DNA of 64,000 bases from Conus ventricosus (GCA_018398815.1 CM031620.1:58974189-59038188), one strand, 5' to 3'. Shown: positions 24,950 to 37,532, counted from the stretch's first letter. A program made the numbers and translations. The notes: generated by a model not told the origin, from the letters alone.

Positions 24950-25700
24950 AGCTGTCGTGGCAAAGTGGTTAGCGTCATGAATTCCCGCCTGGGAGGTTGT
25001 GGGTTCGATTCCCATCAGAGCCGTGTGGGATTTTTCTGCCCCGACCGGCTCCTACCAAGAGGTTGAGTTTGCTATGGACTCAGCTGGGAAGACTGGGACC
25101 ACACAGTCGAGTTTCATCCATCTAATGGATGCGTCTCTGAGACTGCTGCTCAAATTTCCTGACCAACACTGCAGGTGTCTGTATCTCATGTGTAGTAGAC
25201 CCAGGGATGTATTATGAAGTGAAGCCTAGAGTACAGGCCTGTCATGCAGTCTCAGACCAGAGTGGATATCCGTAGCATCATCTTCACCATCCTCATTCTC
25301 ATCGATCAGCATAAAACAAGTCAAATTCTGTGGCTTTTCATGCCTGCCCTCATGGTGACCTCAGTTTCAATGTTGTCTTGGCATCTATGGCCGTGGTTTG
25401 ATACCGTCAGGGTCACCGGTATTGGCAAATTCATGGGGGCTGTTGTTGGACGGACGTGGTGCCGCCTTCTGGAAGGAGAGAGCTCACTCGTGTCGGCCCG
25501 TGACTAAGCAGTTATTGTCATCAGTGGGGGGCTTAGTAGATGGTGTCCGGCATATGTTGGATCAGAACAGCCACAACAGAACACCACCGAAGTGACTCGT
25601 CAGCAGTGCAGTGTCTTCTCAGGTGGGTTGCCTCTTGACAATTGACACAGACTGCTCCTGTGGTTGCCGGTGCTGGGGCTGCAGTGGGTAGGGCCGGGCT
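24950..25700 (+). mobile_element. Composite tRNA-headed SINE, copy B
   Basis: The head at 24950-25022 has an A-box-like TGGCAAAGTGGTTAGCG and a B box GGTTCGATTCC, with tRNA-like spacing. The body shows GGAAGACTGGGACCACACAG, GGATGCGTCTCTGAGACTGC and GCAGGTGTCTGTATCTC. The distal part shows GGCAAATTCATGGGGGCTGT, GCTCACTCGTGTCGG and CAGTGCAGTGTC. The same block order occurs in reverse complement at 38613-39424. Confidence 0.8.
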
Positions 25701-25713
25701 GTGGCTGTTGAAA

Positions 25714-25735
25714 GGGGGGGGGGGGGGGGGGGGGG
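25714..25735. repeat. Poly-G tract
   Basis: 22 consecutive G just beyond the distal end of composite SINE copy B. Confidence 0.95.
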
Positions 25736-25739
25736 TCAG

Positions 25740-28340
25740 AAGGAGTGGCGTGGGTGCGGTGCTTCTGAGGTGGCACAGAAGATGGGACAGGAGGAAAATG
25801 TGGAAGTCCGGAGGTGAAATGTTTTATGGATGCAAAGAAAACTGGAACCACGGATGACTGTCGGTCACACAATGTTCTCTTTTCTGATGCCCCTTGGTAA
25901 TTCTAATGGAACAGATTTATTTCCACTGGGAAGATCTACACCATCAAAGTGTTAACTGGGGCTCAACTTTGTTTTTGCCTGTTTTTGCCTCTGATACCTT
26001 TGCCCCCATTTCTGTTTTTCAGATGCTAAGGTGTCTGCAACTAAACAGTTTTTCAGAGCAGAAAGACTTGCCTCACGACAGGGGGCAAATCTGTAAGGTC
26101 AGAATGCGTGTTCGGGAGAGGTAGATATCAGCAAATAGTCTGATGCGGTTTGTGTGAGTGAAGAACCATAATTTTTGTTTTATTTTTTTGCTTCTCTCCC
26201 TTTTTTGTTTCTCTCTCGTTTCACTTTTTCTTCCGTCAAGTGCTGATTGTGAGCAGCTCTATGCCTGTTGCTATGAAGAGACTTGTATTTATGAATTAGC
26301 TGGCTGGCGATTTCACTTCAAGGTGCAACCTTTGGTTACAACACTGTTCATACAACAGTTCTCTCCCGACAATGGCCGGCAGTTCTCTGACTGATCATGT
26401 CTTTCACACTGTCATGCTGTTTCGCACCACTGTAGAAAGACGCCCATGCTATTCCGATTATCAGCCCATGGTTCGACAAGACACGTTTACCTTAATTGAA
26501 GGCTGAAAGGTGTCAGGACTGTTCTTGAGATTTTCTTGAATTCAGTGAGAAAATTAGGGACAAGACATAGATCGATAGATATAGGTAGACATATAGATAG
26601 AGAGACAGATGGATGTACGTATATATAGATATGTAAGATTACGATCATTGGAGGCCATATGTCATGTCGTCGTAGGGGTGTGGATGCTTAATGAAAGGAA
26701 CTAAAAGACCAATGCGTTTAGGCCATCAATCAAGTTCTCAGTCCAATTTTTTTTATAGATTTGATTATTGACATATCCACCTGTCGCACACCCCTGGAAA
26801 TTCTTATAGGCTTTTTCACCTTTTTCAGGTCTCACCTCTGATAGCCTGAATGACATTCTGAGTGAATTATTGAAGAAAATGGGAGGGCCAGTCTTTTAAC
26901 AACACGGCTGTTTTCTTCAGACTCAGGAATTCTCCTGGGATCCAGGGTGTTTTTTTTTAGAAATCCTCCTGATTTTCATTTGGAGGGAAAATGAACAGCC
27001 AAAGGGAAGTAAATGTATGCAGAAGAAAAAAAAAATTACAGAACATTTTATCACCTGAATCCAGTGTGGAATTCTGATTTTCCAGTCCAGACTTTCATCT
27101 TCATACTTTCAAGCCAATGTTACCCATGACTGGTGTTTTTATCACGGCTCGTCTTAATGCTTAAACAACTGCAGTAGAGGGAGTACCTGCATGTGAAAGC
27201 GATGTTCCTAGCTATCTTCTGAATGTGAGTCATCCATTCGATTTGTTTTTTGAAAATTATGTGAGCTATCACCATGTCTTCTGTGTCACACTTGGTCATG
27301 GCAAGAAGTTTTAAAAAGGCCCAGCAGTCAGCAAGTGGATATGGTATGGGAGTGGACTGAACGTCCTGTAATCTATTCCTATCAGCAAGTTATACAACGT
27401 ACATTCACGACGTGGTGGCAAGCTGCAAATTGCACGTATTGTTTACTTTGTGAAGGGGAGCTGAACTATGCCAAACATCAATTTGCAGTGCTCTTTGAAC
27501 AGATGAACAGAAATTCCAACCCAAATGAAAAGGGCCATTATTGTCTTTTTGTCATGCTCACCTGTCCAAAGAAATGCTTGATCTTTATGTGGTGTGGAAC
27601 ATTGCCATATCAGATCCCTCCTCACCCTCAACCCCACCCTTCCCCCCCCCAAAAAAAAAAATAGGGAGAGCAGGAAGTTAACCACTCCTTAACCAGTGAG
27701 GTGAAAAGAGTGATCGTCCTTAGTGAGGTCACTTCATGACTTGTACAGAAACAGTTCAGTGTAATCCTTTTCCTTGGCAAAGGAACGCACCAACCCTCTG
27801 TTCTATGGAGTTTGGGTTTTTTTTCTTGCTGCACATGAGCTTGCATACCCACCATATTGCGTTTTTAAGATGTTTTGTTGTTGCTCCTTTAGGGGTTGTT
27901 TCCCCTTTTTTTGTATGAACTGAGTTTCGTAAACCGACGGTGTTGAAGTAAAGGGCATCGCATGTGTGGGGTAGGTGGCGCGGCCCAGTGTCATCAGCTG
28001 TGAGGACCTGTGTCGTGCTAAGAACTGTGTTAACAGTGCAGGTAGTCATCTTCGTCACTTGTTTCTGTTTGAAGGCAGGACTTTTTACACTGTGGCGACA
28101 GCCCTACAATGGCCCTGTGGGGGTGGTGGGCGCGCACCTAGAAAACAACTGACGTAGGGGAGCTTTAGCTGATGTCACAGAGAGCGGTTTGAGGAAGGGT
28201 GGGAGAGCGAGGGGATGAGGGTGAGGGGCAAGGATCGAAGCATTCTTTTGATTTTTTTTTAGAATATATTGTACATAAAAAAAACATAAACAAAAAAAAA
28301 GAGAACTCGTCATGATTTATTAGGCAAGATTTTACACTTT
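25740..28340. other. Intron sequence, unassigned
   Basis: Non-coding between LRR-gene exons and within the TIMELESS intron. T and A runs and (GATA)-like words at 26565-26635; no exon recognised. Confidence 0.5.
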
Positions 28341-28345
28341 TATCT

Positions 28346-28372
28346 CCCCCCCCCCCCCCCCCCCCCCCCCCC
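28346..28372. repeat. Poly-C tract
   Basis: 27 consecutive C. Confidence 0.95.
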
Positions 28373-29021
28373 TTTGTCAGCCCAAGTTTGTGTGCAGCCA
28401 CATGTAATTCTAATCAAAGCAAATAGATATATCGTCTGTCGATAAGTGTGTTATCAGAATCACGCATGGTGTTTTTCACATGTACACAAGCCCGTGTTCC
28501 TCCTCATTATCCAAACTCAGACTCGCAAGCTCTTGGGTCATTGCCCTCCCCTGTGCATTTCTGGCCCTCTACCATAACTCCATACACACACACCTCAAGT
28601 CTTTGTACATAGTCGTTCTGTTTCAGTCGCTTCTCTCAACCCGCTTCAAACACCCACACCCACCCACCCTCGCCCCACCCACCCCCACCCACCCCTCTTT
28701 TGTTCTCTTCGTGCTTCATGTCCCTGTAATCCACATAGACCACACACTGAAAATGGTGTGTTCATTCCATCTCACCCCAGGCCGGATTTCAGATTCTGGT
28801 TTTGCTGTCGGCCTTTGTTTGTTTGTTTGTTTTTTTTTTCTCCTCATCCCTCCATCCACTGTAGTTTTATCACAGCCTGGTAGATAGAGCTGCTTGAATT
28901 TTCCTTTATCATCAGAAACTGCAAAATGTGACCACACCACTCCGGGGGAGAGGGGGACAGAACACAGTTGACAGCAGTTTTTGTTAACAGGATGAATGCT
29001 TTTTTGAAGTGTGGAATGAGA

Positions 29022-29056
<35 letters not shown>

Positions 29057-29080
29057 CTCGACACACACACACACACACAC
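29022..29080. repeat. (CT)n and (CA)n
   Basis: Short microsatellites just beyond the donor of the minus-strand stalk exon. Confidence 0.9.
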
Positions 29081-29092
29081 GCATCTCATTAC

Positions 29093-29253
29093 CTCTCTGT
29101 CTGTGTGTGCTTCTCTGAAGAAACGGTGGAAGTTGTCATCGTGGCAGTGGTTGCTGTCGTATGACCTTTCACCCTGGACGATCTGTCTCCAGTGTTGTTG
29201 ATATCATCATCCTGATCTGATGTTGATGTAGTGACGACCACACTTGTGGTGCC
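29093..29253 (-). CDS. LRR membrane protein, Ser/Thr-rich stalk exon
   Basis: Read on the minus strand: acceptor CTTCAG|GGCACC, then GTTSVVVTTSTSDQDDDINN, a linker, and TTATTATMTTSTVSSEKHTQ before donor AG|gtaatg. The 161 bp run from phase 0 to phase 2 and join the exon at 23655 in frame (AG|T gives Ser). A mucin-like, probably O-glycosylated stalk between LRR ectodomain and membrane is the natural reading. The donor at 34554 is in phase 2, so one more exon or a one-base error is implied upstream. Confidence 0.7.
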
Positions 29254-29330
29254 CTGAAGCAGGAAAGGAAGGGTACAATCACTTGTGGTGCCCTGAGGCA
29301 GGAAAGGAAGGGTACAATCACTTGAAGGGA
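29254..29330. repeat. Tandem duplication of the stalk-exon acceptor
   Basis: A unit of about 38 bp (CACTTGTGGTGCCCTGARGC then AGGAAAGGAAGGGTACAAT) occurs twice. On the minus strand each copy carries a CAG acceptor followed by the first bases of the exon. Confidence 0.9.
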
Positions 29331-29546
29331 ATAGAGCTTAAAGTCACAGAAAGGGGGTGAACTTCCCGTGTCATTTCCGGCAGTATGAGTGACTCATGCT
29401 GTCATGTGTGGAAATCAGCATGCAAAACAACAACAACAAAAGTCAAAATAGTTTAATCTGGGGGATGGGGAGTGTGGCAGAGGGAAAAGAAAACAAGTTC
29501 AGTGTTGAGGAGTTCAGCAAAATATTGATTTGGCTTCATCATACCA

Positions 29547-29606
29547 GCCCTGATGTGGCCCTTTGCGGTCGGCTGGGCTATAAGCAACATTATCTTATCT
29601 TATCTT
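29547..29606 (+). repeat. Short dispersed element, copy 2
   Basis: CCTGATGTGG, then CCCTTTGCGGTCGGCTGGGC and TATAAGCAACATTATCTTATC. Near-identical to the reverse complement of 7652-7711. Confidence 0.88.
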
Positions 29607-29951
29607 CATCATACACCCTACCATGTTCAACAGTGCAACTTATATGCTTAAAAAAAAGGTTCCAGAAATTTGGCGGGGAAACATATTCAGTTTCAAACCT
29701 TAAAATTTTTTTTTTTTATAAGAATCAAGGTCTAAGCGTTTTTTTGTTTGTTTGTTGCTTGTTTTCTTTCTTTCTGTTTTTTTTTTCTTGTTATTGTATC
29801 GCCAACAGTTATTTGGGAAGATATGGTTTCTTAATGATTCCTCCACTTATCATATTAAATTAGCCAGGAGTCGGAATGCAGGCATTGCAAAGCTTGAATT
29901 CTGTAGTTGTGAACTCACTATCTGCTGGGAAAAAATCAAATGGGGGGAGGA

Positions 29952-29977
29952 GGGGGGGGGGGGGGGGGGGGGGGGGG
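29952..29977. repeat. Poly-G tract
   Basis: About 26 consecutive G. Confidence 0.95.
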
Positions 29978-30319
29978 AAAAAAGAGAAAGGAAAAATGAT
30001 AGCAAGGAGTGCTGGCTCCAAACGGCAGAGAAAAAAGTTGATGAAGCCTGACTGCTGAGCTGACTTCAGAATTGAGACTTGAGAATCAAAACGTTAACTC
30101 TCACCGGCAGAGAGATTAGCACTTGGAGCATGTGGCCCTCGCTCTGTTATCACCTGATTGATACTGCTTTGCAAAAGTGATAAAAAGTATTTTAAAAAAA
30201 AGCTGCTTCCATCAAACCAAGACTGGTGGTGAAGAAGGCTGATCATCGCTTAAATTCATGGGGATCAGACTGAACGGGCAACACAGAACACAGTTGTTGT
30301 TGTCTCGTTCGTCATTTCT

Positions 30320-30395
30320 TTAGATGGATTCCCCCGTCTCCTCGACAAAGATGGCCGTACGTCGCAGGTCCTCCAGTCCTCCGTAACAGAACACA
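30320..30395. other. Exon-like segment readable on both strands, unassigned
   Basis: On + , TTCTTTAG precedes a 59-bp open segment (30324-30382, MDSPVSSTKMAVRRRSSSPP) and gtaaca. On -, the same DNA reads FCYGGLEDLRRTAIFVEETG then ESI and a stop at 30320, like a protein C-terminus. At most one reading is real. Confidence 0.25.
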
Positions 30396-31312
30396 GTGAA
30401 AGTGTCATTTAAGTAGGACAAAACAGAAAACGGTCAACATGCCATTTAAGTAGGACAAAACCGTCAACATGTCAGTTAAGTAGGACAAAACAGTCAACAT
30501 GTCAGTTAAGTAGGACAAAACAAAACAGTCAACGTGTCAGTTAAGTAGGACAAAACAGAAAACAGCGTGTCAGTTAAGTAGGACAAAACCGAAAACAGTC
30601 AACATGTCAGTTAAGTAGGACAAAACAGAAAAGTCAACATGTCAGTTAAGTAGGACAAAACAGAAAACAGTCAACATGTCAGTTAAGTAGGACAAAACAA
30701 AACAGTCAACGTGTCAGTTAAGTAGGGCAAAACAGAAAACAGTCAACATGTCATTTAAGTAGGGCAAAACAGAAAACAGTCGACATGTCAGTTAAGTAGG
30801 ACAAAGCAGAAAACAGTCAACATGTCAGTTAAGTAGGACAAAGCAGAAAACAGTCAACATGTCAGTTAAGTAGGACAAAGCAGAAAACAGTCAACATGTC
30901 AGTTAAGTAGGACAAAGCAGAAAACAGTCAACATGTCAGTTAAGTAGGACAAAGCAGAAAACGGTCAACATGTCAGTTAAGTAGGACAAAGCAGAAAACA
31001 GTCAACATGTCAGTTAAGTAGGACAAAGCAGAAAACAGTCAACATGTCAGTTAAGTAGGACAAAACAGAAAACAGTCAACATGTCAGTTAAGTAGGACAA
31101 AACAGAAAACAGTCAACATGTCAGTTAAGTAGGACAAAGCAGAAAACAGTCAACATGTCAGTTAAGTAGGACAAAACCGAAAACAGTCTACATGTCAGTT
31201 AAGTAAGATAAAACAGTCAACATGTCATTTAAGTAGGGCAAAACAGAAAACAGTCAACATGTCAGTTAAGTAGGACAAAACAGAAACCAGTCTACATGTC
31301 AGTTAAGTAGGG
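30395..31312. repeat. 37-bp minisatellite, about 25 units
   Basis: Unit AACATGTCAGTTAAGTAGGA then CAAARCAGAAAACAGTC, with some units lacking AGAAAAC. No unique spacers. Confidence 0.97.
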
Positions 31313-32320
31313 CAAGTTGAGCATCTTCAGACATGGGATTTTTCTGCTGTTTGGCGTGCATGCCTCTGAAATTCAGTCGGGCTGCCATGGCTTTGTAACT
31401 TGTCAGCACGCAGCAGATAAGCCTTAACTCTCTTAAGTTCTTTCCCTTGAATTTCCATCACCGGTGATCGACGGTTTTCTTCCCGGTATTATGGTATTTA
31501 AAACAACATTTTTGTTATCTGAAGCAATATATCACCTAAAAAAACAACACAATAGACTCATTCATCACAAAAATATTATTATTTTAGAAATAATGTGCAG
31601 AATGTTACGAAAAAAAGAACATCCGTCATGCAAAAAAACTGTTGAGAGTTAAGTAAGCGCAAGTCTGGAGCAGAAGCTGTGAATATCAATGCCAGCATTG
31701 CAAGTTTAGCCCAAGTCGATGTTACTTTCGGTCACTTACTTTCCAACAGTTTAACATTAGTTGGCTGCCTTCGCTAGCTGAATGCATACGCAAATACTTC
31801 AATGCAAGAATTAAAAAAAAAATTACATATGATTTACAAACTGACTGATGTTGTTTTTTCCCCACAGATTCAGACTACAGGTGCCAAAAACATTTTCACT
31901 TTTTTTATTTCCTGAAATAAATCTCTTGCAAGAAATGCTCCTTTCTTTGTCTCTTGATGTTCCGTGATTTCAGAGGCTTGTCTGTTGCTTCAGGAAAATG
32001 TATTATGTACAGGTTTCTATGAAAGAAAAACAAATGACAGTCAACAGACTATTATACAGTTCAGTGCGCATGTTTTTACCAGTACGAAAAAAAGCACATT
32101 TCAGTAATATTCTAATGTGTGAAAAATGTATACACATGTGAAAGAACATTAACATGAAGGTAATGGACATTATAATGATTTACAAGCTAATCAATCGAAC
32201 AAGGAGGAACACTGTCGGCACACAAAGAACATTGTATGTTACATACATACAAATGTATGCACGAATAATGCACATAGTGCTGCACATGCTCAAACACACA
32301 CGCGTACACAAACTCACTCT
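31313..32320. other. AT-rich intron, unassigned
   Basis: No exon, RNA gene or repeat recognised. Confidence 0.5.
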
Positions 32321-32324
32321 CGCA

Positions 32325-32333
32325 CACAGACAC

Positions 32334-32377
<44 letters not shown>

Positions 32378-32570
32378 ACAACACACACACACAACCACAA
32401 TCACACACCACACACACACATTCTTTCTCTCTCTCCTCTCTCTCTCTCCTCTCCTCTCTCACACACACACACACACGCACACACACACACACACACACTC
32501 ATACTCACTCGCTCGCACACACACACACACACACACACCACACACACACACCACACACACACACACACAT
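32325..32570. repeat. (CA)n/(CT)n compound microsatellite
   Basis: Interrupted CA with a central CT block. Open frames across it are artefacts. Confidence 0.96.
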
Positions 32571-32579
32571 ATATATATC

Positions 32580-33140
32580 TATAGCCTTGTAATGAAAGAT
32601 ATTAAAAGAAGTGAATATGCACTAATCATAACCACATATGTGTAGATATACAGACATACACAGACAGACAGACTTACATGGTCATCCCCCTTTGAGTTGT
32701 GTAACTTCATAGGAACTCATCTCCTCTTACGTCTTCATTTTGGTACTTGTTCGCTGACTGATACATTTCCAGTTCAACCTGAAGACCTTTAATTGTTTTA
32801 TTCCGATAATCTTATTCCATTCTTCGTCCCCCATCGAGTTTCCTATTCAAGCTCCTGATTCAGCAACTCCACTTTGTGGTTTGAAGAAAAAGAGGAACGG
32901 ATATCACAATCAGTCCAGCATGTTTCCGTGGCACAAAAAGCACTTTGCTTCTCACGTTGGAAATGTTCATTGAAGAATCACATAGATGTGCATTAAGCAA
33001 GAGCGGCTCGCAGAGAAGCTGTCGGCACACAAAGAACATGTATGTTAAACTGGAAGTATGCCGAAGTGACTAGTGCTGCACTTGTCCCTCACGTCCACTC
33101 ACTAGGTCTGTAGAACGACAAGGGCACTCAGAGCACATTG
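32580..33140 (-). pseudogene. Decayed partial copy of the LRR-CT exon region
   Basis: Starts with a stretch nearly identical to 34300-34410 (CTTGTAATGAAAGATATTAA, CATATGTGTAGATATACAGA, CTTACATGGTCATCCCC), then aligns in the same order to the LRR exon: CTCCTGATTCAGCAACTCCAC (vs 34615) and TTGTCCCTCACGTCCA...TAGAACGACA (vs 34887-34924). Intervening coding sequence is heavily eroded. This is an ancient tandem duplication of the exon's 3' end with its downstream CA repeat and flank. Confidence 0.7.
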
Positions 33141-34210
33141 AGCCACGATGGCAAGCAACCCAATTCAAGAAGAACCACATCTTTCTCTCCTCCTCTCTCT
33201 CATCTCCTCTGCTCTCTCTCCTTGTAAGCCACACAACAACACTCATCAATGGTCTCTCACATTCACACACACACACCAAACACACAACACACACACACTG
33301 CACACATATGTTTCACGAATTGACAGCCATCAGCTGCTTTAGAATTTGTGAAGCATTCAGGTAGTATTTATTCTTAGGTGGATTCTAATGGGTTTTTGTG
33401 ACGACTCTTCAGTACTGATACACGGCTACTTGTGTAGAAATTCATTGTGTGTAATGGTTGTGGCTAGAAGGACAGCATTGTTTTTGGGGCTTGCACTGTA
33501 ACAAATGGGAAAGCATGGCCGCATGGGCTGCTAAAAGTAGGTCAAAGGTTAGAGAAGACTGAGACATGACTTCCTTGTCTCACATGAAAATTACGGCTGC
33601 TGAAACAGCAGTGAAAAGATTTAGCAGGGTATGGAAGACTTAACCAAATACAGCTGCAGTCGTTGGAAATGTACAAGGAAGTTTCAATGCACTGTTTATT
33701 ATTCTAGACTTGTCACTTCCCTTTTTTCCGCCAAAAATTAACGCTGTAAAACAAAATTTCCCAAAATGTATATTGATGTGTGGTGCCAAATCACAGTAAT
33801 CACTTTTATTTCATTGTAAAAGTCCGATGTTTTCTACTGATTCAGTCTCAGCAAAGAATGTTTCGGAGGAAAACATAGACAGTATTATCATGACACAAGT
33901 TTTACTAAGATGCTGAATCCCTAATTCACACCCCATCAGGTCATTCCTGTAATTTTTTTTTTCCCCTTCTTCTTCCAATGTAAATTAGTGGTGAGGGACA
34001 CATCTACCCACCCACGTTTCTGTATTTTGCTTTTTGTTTGTTATATGTATCTTTAACATTTCCTCTTTACTGTTGATGCAGTGTTCACAGTCTTCATTAC
34101 CTCACAGATTTACACTCTCACACACTCACAGACAGAATGCACTCACTCACGCACACCTTGGTCTAATATCACTTATGGTGAAAAGACGTAAAAACAAAGA
34201 ACGAACGAAC
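33141..34210. other. Intron sequence with short CT/CA runs
   Basis: CT/CA low complexity at about 33180-33305. Otherwise nothing recognised. Confidence 0.5.
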
Positions 34211-34213
34211 GAA

Positions 34214-34214
<1 letters not shown>

Positions 34215-34292
<78 letters not shown>
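34215..34292. repeat. (CA)n microsatellite
   Basis: About 75 bp of CA with one break, beside the LRR exon's donor side. The counterpart of the CA tract before 32580. Confidence 0.96.
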
Positions 34293-34296
<4 letters not shown>

Positions 34297-34553
34297 CTGT
34301 AGGCTTGTAATGAAAGATATTAAAGAGAAGAGTGAATATGCACAAATACATAACCACATATGTGTAGATATACAGACATACACAGACAGACAGACTTACA
34401 TGGTCATCCCCCATTTGTGATTTGTGTACACTTCATCAGGAACTTCACCTTCCTCTGTACGTCCTTCAGTTGTGGTACGTTGGCTGTCGTCTGAGGATGA
34501 ACATTATCAGGTAGTTCAGATCTGAAGACTCTGCTGAAGAGTGGTTTACGTAC

Positions 34554-36318
34554 CGGGTGATCGTTGTTATTTCCACTGCCTCGCCCGAATCGGTTTCACT
34601 CTTCTCATCAGCGTCCCTGATTCAGCAGACTCCACTGTTGTGGGAGCGGTGGTGGTGGTGTAGAAAAAGGCGTGGAAGGGGAGATCAGCAATGACAGCCC
34701 CAGCCAGATGCCTGGGCGTGGCACACCGCACCTGCTCCACGTTGTGGAAGATGGGTCTGGGGGTCTGCATCCAGTCGTGCACCCCACAGGAGGCGGGCGT
34801 CGCACAGCCAGGCGTTGCCGGCCAGCCGCAGGGTCTGGAGACTGGGAAGAAGCGGGCGAGGTCGACCTCCAGACTCTGCAGGCTGTTGTCCCTCACGTCC
34901 AGCTCCTTGAGGTTGTAGAACGACATGAGGGTCTCGTTGAGGTCAGGATGTTGGAGGCCAGCGATGGGCTGAAGCGAAGGAGGAGTGTCTTGAGGAAGGG
35001 GATGTCTCTGAAGAAGTTGCCCCTCATGAACGTTCAGAGTCGTCCACGTAGGACAGTCCAGGACGTCCAGCTTGTGAAGGCCGGCAGCGAAGCGGACGTC
35101 GATGGGGCATGATTGGGTTTTGCTGATTTCTAAGCTCGGTCAAGTTCCGCAAGCCGAAAAAGGATTTGTCCTGGAGTTCAGTGATGGCGTTGTCACTGAG
35201 GTACAGTTCTGCAAAGAAGTCAGACGTGAGAAAGTGAAGGGATTGATGGTGTTTATTTGATTTCCTCTCAAGGACAGAGTCTTCATCTGGGAGTCGTGTG
35301 GAAAGTCGTCGTTGCTGAGGGAGGTGATGTGATTGTTGTCGATGAGAGGGTGTGTGCTGTGGAGGGGATTGGGGAAGGGAGGGTGGAGAGGTGATTGCCG
35401 CTGACCCGCATTCCTGGAGGTGAGCAATGGCGTGAAGGCCTCGTCCTCCACATGGGCGATCCTGTTGTCATCCAGCATGATGACGCCCAGGAAGCGCGTG
35501 GACATGAAGGTGTCCTTGGGGATGGAGCTGATGTTGTTTCTGCGCAGCTGCAGGTTTCTGGTGGCCCAGGGCAAGCCTTTGGGGACATTGGTCAGCTGAC
35601 AGTCATCCAGGCTGAGGAAAGACAGCATGTCATTCTTGGACAAGACGTTATCCATAGAGTCCAGTGGATTCTTGATCAGGGACACAAACGACAGCTCTGC
35701 CAGAGAACTGAAGGCGTCGGGGTGTACGTGAGCAATGTGTTTTCATCTGCCATGAAGTAGATGAGCTGGTGAGGGGCTTGAGGCTGTTCTCTGTGATCTG
35801 TTCGATGAGGTTCCTGGTCAGTACCAGCTTGGTCAGACTGGACAGGCCCTGGAAAGAGCCGTCCACGCTGCTCAGATGGTTGTCCGTCAGATCCAGGATT
35901 TCTCATCTGGCTCACTTGTGGAAGGCGCCGCCACTCAGGTTGCTGATGACGTTGGACCCCAGGTTGATATGGTTGAGGTTGGGCAGGTCGCTGAAGGCGC
36001 CGTCGGCCACGTGGAGACACGGTTGAAGCGCAGCATCACTTCCTCCAGGGATGTCAGGTTGTGGAACTGATGGCCGATGTGGTCAATGTGGTTGTACTGG
36101 AGATCGATGGAGATGACGTCAGGGGGAAGTTGTCAGGGATTTCTGTGAGTCCTTTGTCGTAGCAGTCGACCTTGAACTCGGTGCAGATACAGGGGGATGG
36201 ACAGGCAGTGGACCACTGGAGCGAGGACCAGTAAAAAGAGGAGTTTAATCTCAAGAGCTGAACTTCTTTCATAGCCATGGTGAAATATCTGACCGTTATG
36301 ACAGCTGAATGTATGCAC
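34554..36318 (-). CDS. Leucine-rich-repeat membrane protein, large LRR exon (frameshifted)
   Basis: Read on the minus strand: ATG at 36318 gives a signal peptide with core KLLFLLVLAPVVHC. An alternative ATG at 36278 is in the other frame. Then comes an LRR-NT with CPSPCICTEFKVDCYDKGLT, followed by about a dozen 24-residue LRRs such as LSSLTKLVLTRNLIEQI, NLQLRRNNISSIPKDTF and GVIMLDDNRIAHVEDEAF. An LRR-CT contains NAWLCDARLLW, and a Thr-rich stalk start TTTTAPTTVES leads to the donor CACCCG|gtacgt at 34554. At least five frame switches interrupt it. Given similar one-base shifts in TIMELESS, consensus error is likely, but a pseudogene is not excluded. LRR ectodomains of this type mediate adhesion or ligand binding; no specific ligand can be inferred. 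Confidence 0.78.
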
Positions 36319-37100
36319 TGGCTGTAACCGCTTTGGGGACTACCTCTGGTTTTTGAAAGCTAGAGCAGAAAAGAAAGTCGGTACTTATTCTCTGAATGTG
36401 GATACCAGAAATATTTAGAGCACTTTGTTGTTTTCAGTATTGTTCAAACTTTGGTATCTGCTACCATTTGTCTATAGAAACAGTTGTGAGCAAGAATTGT
36501 ACTGTGACAGAAATGGAAATTGTTCAGCTATTTTGTTGTTGTTGTTGTTGTTGTTACTAACAGTTGTGTAGTTCTTTTAGTTGCCACAAAAGTTTCAGGA
36601 ATTATAGACCAGAAACTTAGTACATCAGCTGCTCAACTGCGTATGAAAAAAGAAAAAGAGGTCTGGGTTTCACATACTTTGTTGATGAAGAAAACATCAC
36701 AACACATCAACATCACAACACAGATATTGTCAACCAGAACAGGAAACCTGTCTCTCTCCCTTTCTCTTCTCTCCAGTCACGGTAGCACAACAGCGGAAAC
36801 AGGCAGGAAAAGCCATGAGCAGAACCACCGTGAATCACTGACACAAATCTTAAGACAATCAGGCCGTGGTGACACCAGCACAGGGGGAAGATTCACAAAC
36901 AGCTCCGGCCGTGGCACGCGCCCGCCGTGACCAGCACTCCACAACAAACAGGACACGTGCCTTCTGCTGGGGAGGAAGAGGATCTCGCCCTCAATAAGCT
37001 CCCGCGAGTTCCATTCACAAAATGATGAGCAGGGCAGGCAGCCAATGAGAAAAGCCCATCTGGTAGAGTCCGCCCACTCTTGCAGTGCCATGCCTCTCCA
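36319..37100. other. Upstream flank of the LRR gene
   Basis: Lies 5' of the minus-strand LRR gene and could hold its promoter or a 5' UTR exon. No motif is clear enough to call. Confidence 0.35.
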
Positions 37101-37103
37101 GTG

Positions 37104-37104
<1 letters not shown>

Positions 37105-37146
<42 letters not shown>

Positions 37147-37405
37147 TGTTTACGTTGAGGAGCTTTGGCCAGGGGGCAAGGTCCTTATGTGCAGGAAGTG
37201 TGGGGCGCAGGCTGAAGTGGCGCCGTGTCATTCAGCATCGGATGCTGACAGTACTGCAGCCAAACAGTCAAGGGGGACCTATCACTCAAGTGGACTGACC
37301 GTGTAATCCTAGAACCGCTCATGCAAGAGTTTGTTAGTCACTATGAGCGCGTGTGCACTGGTGTGTGTGTGTATGGTGTGTGTGTGTGTGTGTGTGTGTG
37401 TGTTT
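37105..37405. repeat. Two (GT)n microsatellites
   Basis: GT runs at about 37107-37148 and 37360-37402. Confidence 0.93.
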
Positions 37406-37516
37406 ACTTATGTTTGTGCGGCCATGCATGCAAGCACACGTAGCTGTTTGAAAGATAGGTTTGATTTCTTTCAATTGATTGTTACTGGACAAGTGCTTTC
37501 TGTTTGTTGGTTGGAT

Positions 37517-37532
37517 CCCCCCCCCCCCCCCC
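37517..37532. repeat. Poly-C tract
   Basis: 16 C followed by T and A runs. Confidence 0.92.

Noticed and set aside
34672..35112. + strand 146-codon frame and others over 34.6-36.1 kb
   Set aside because: Antisense shadows of the GC-rich LRR exon.
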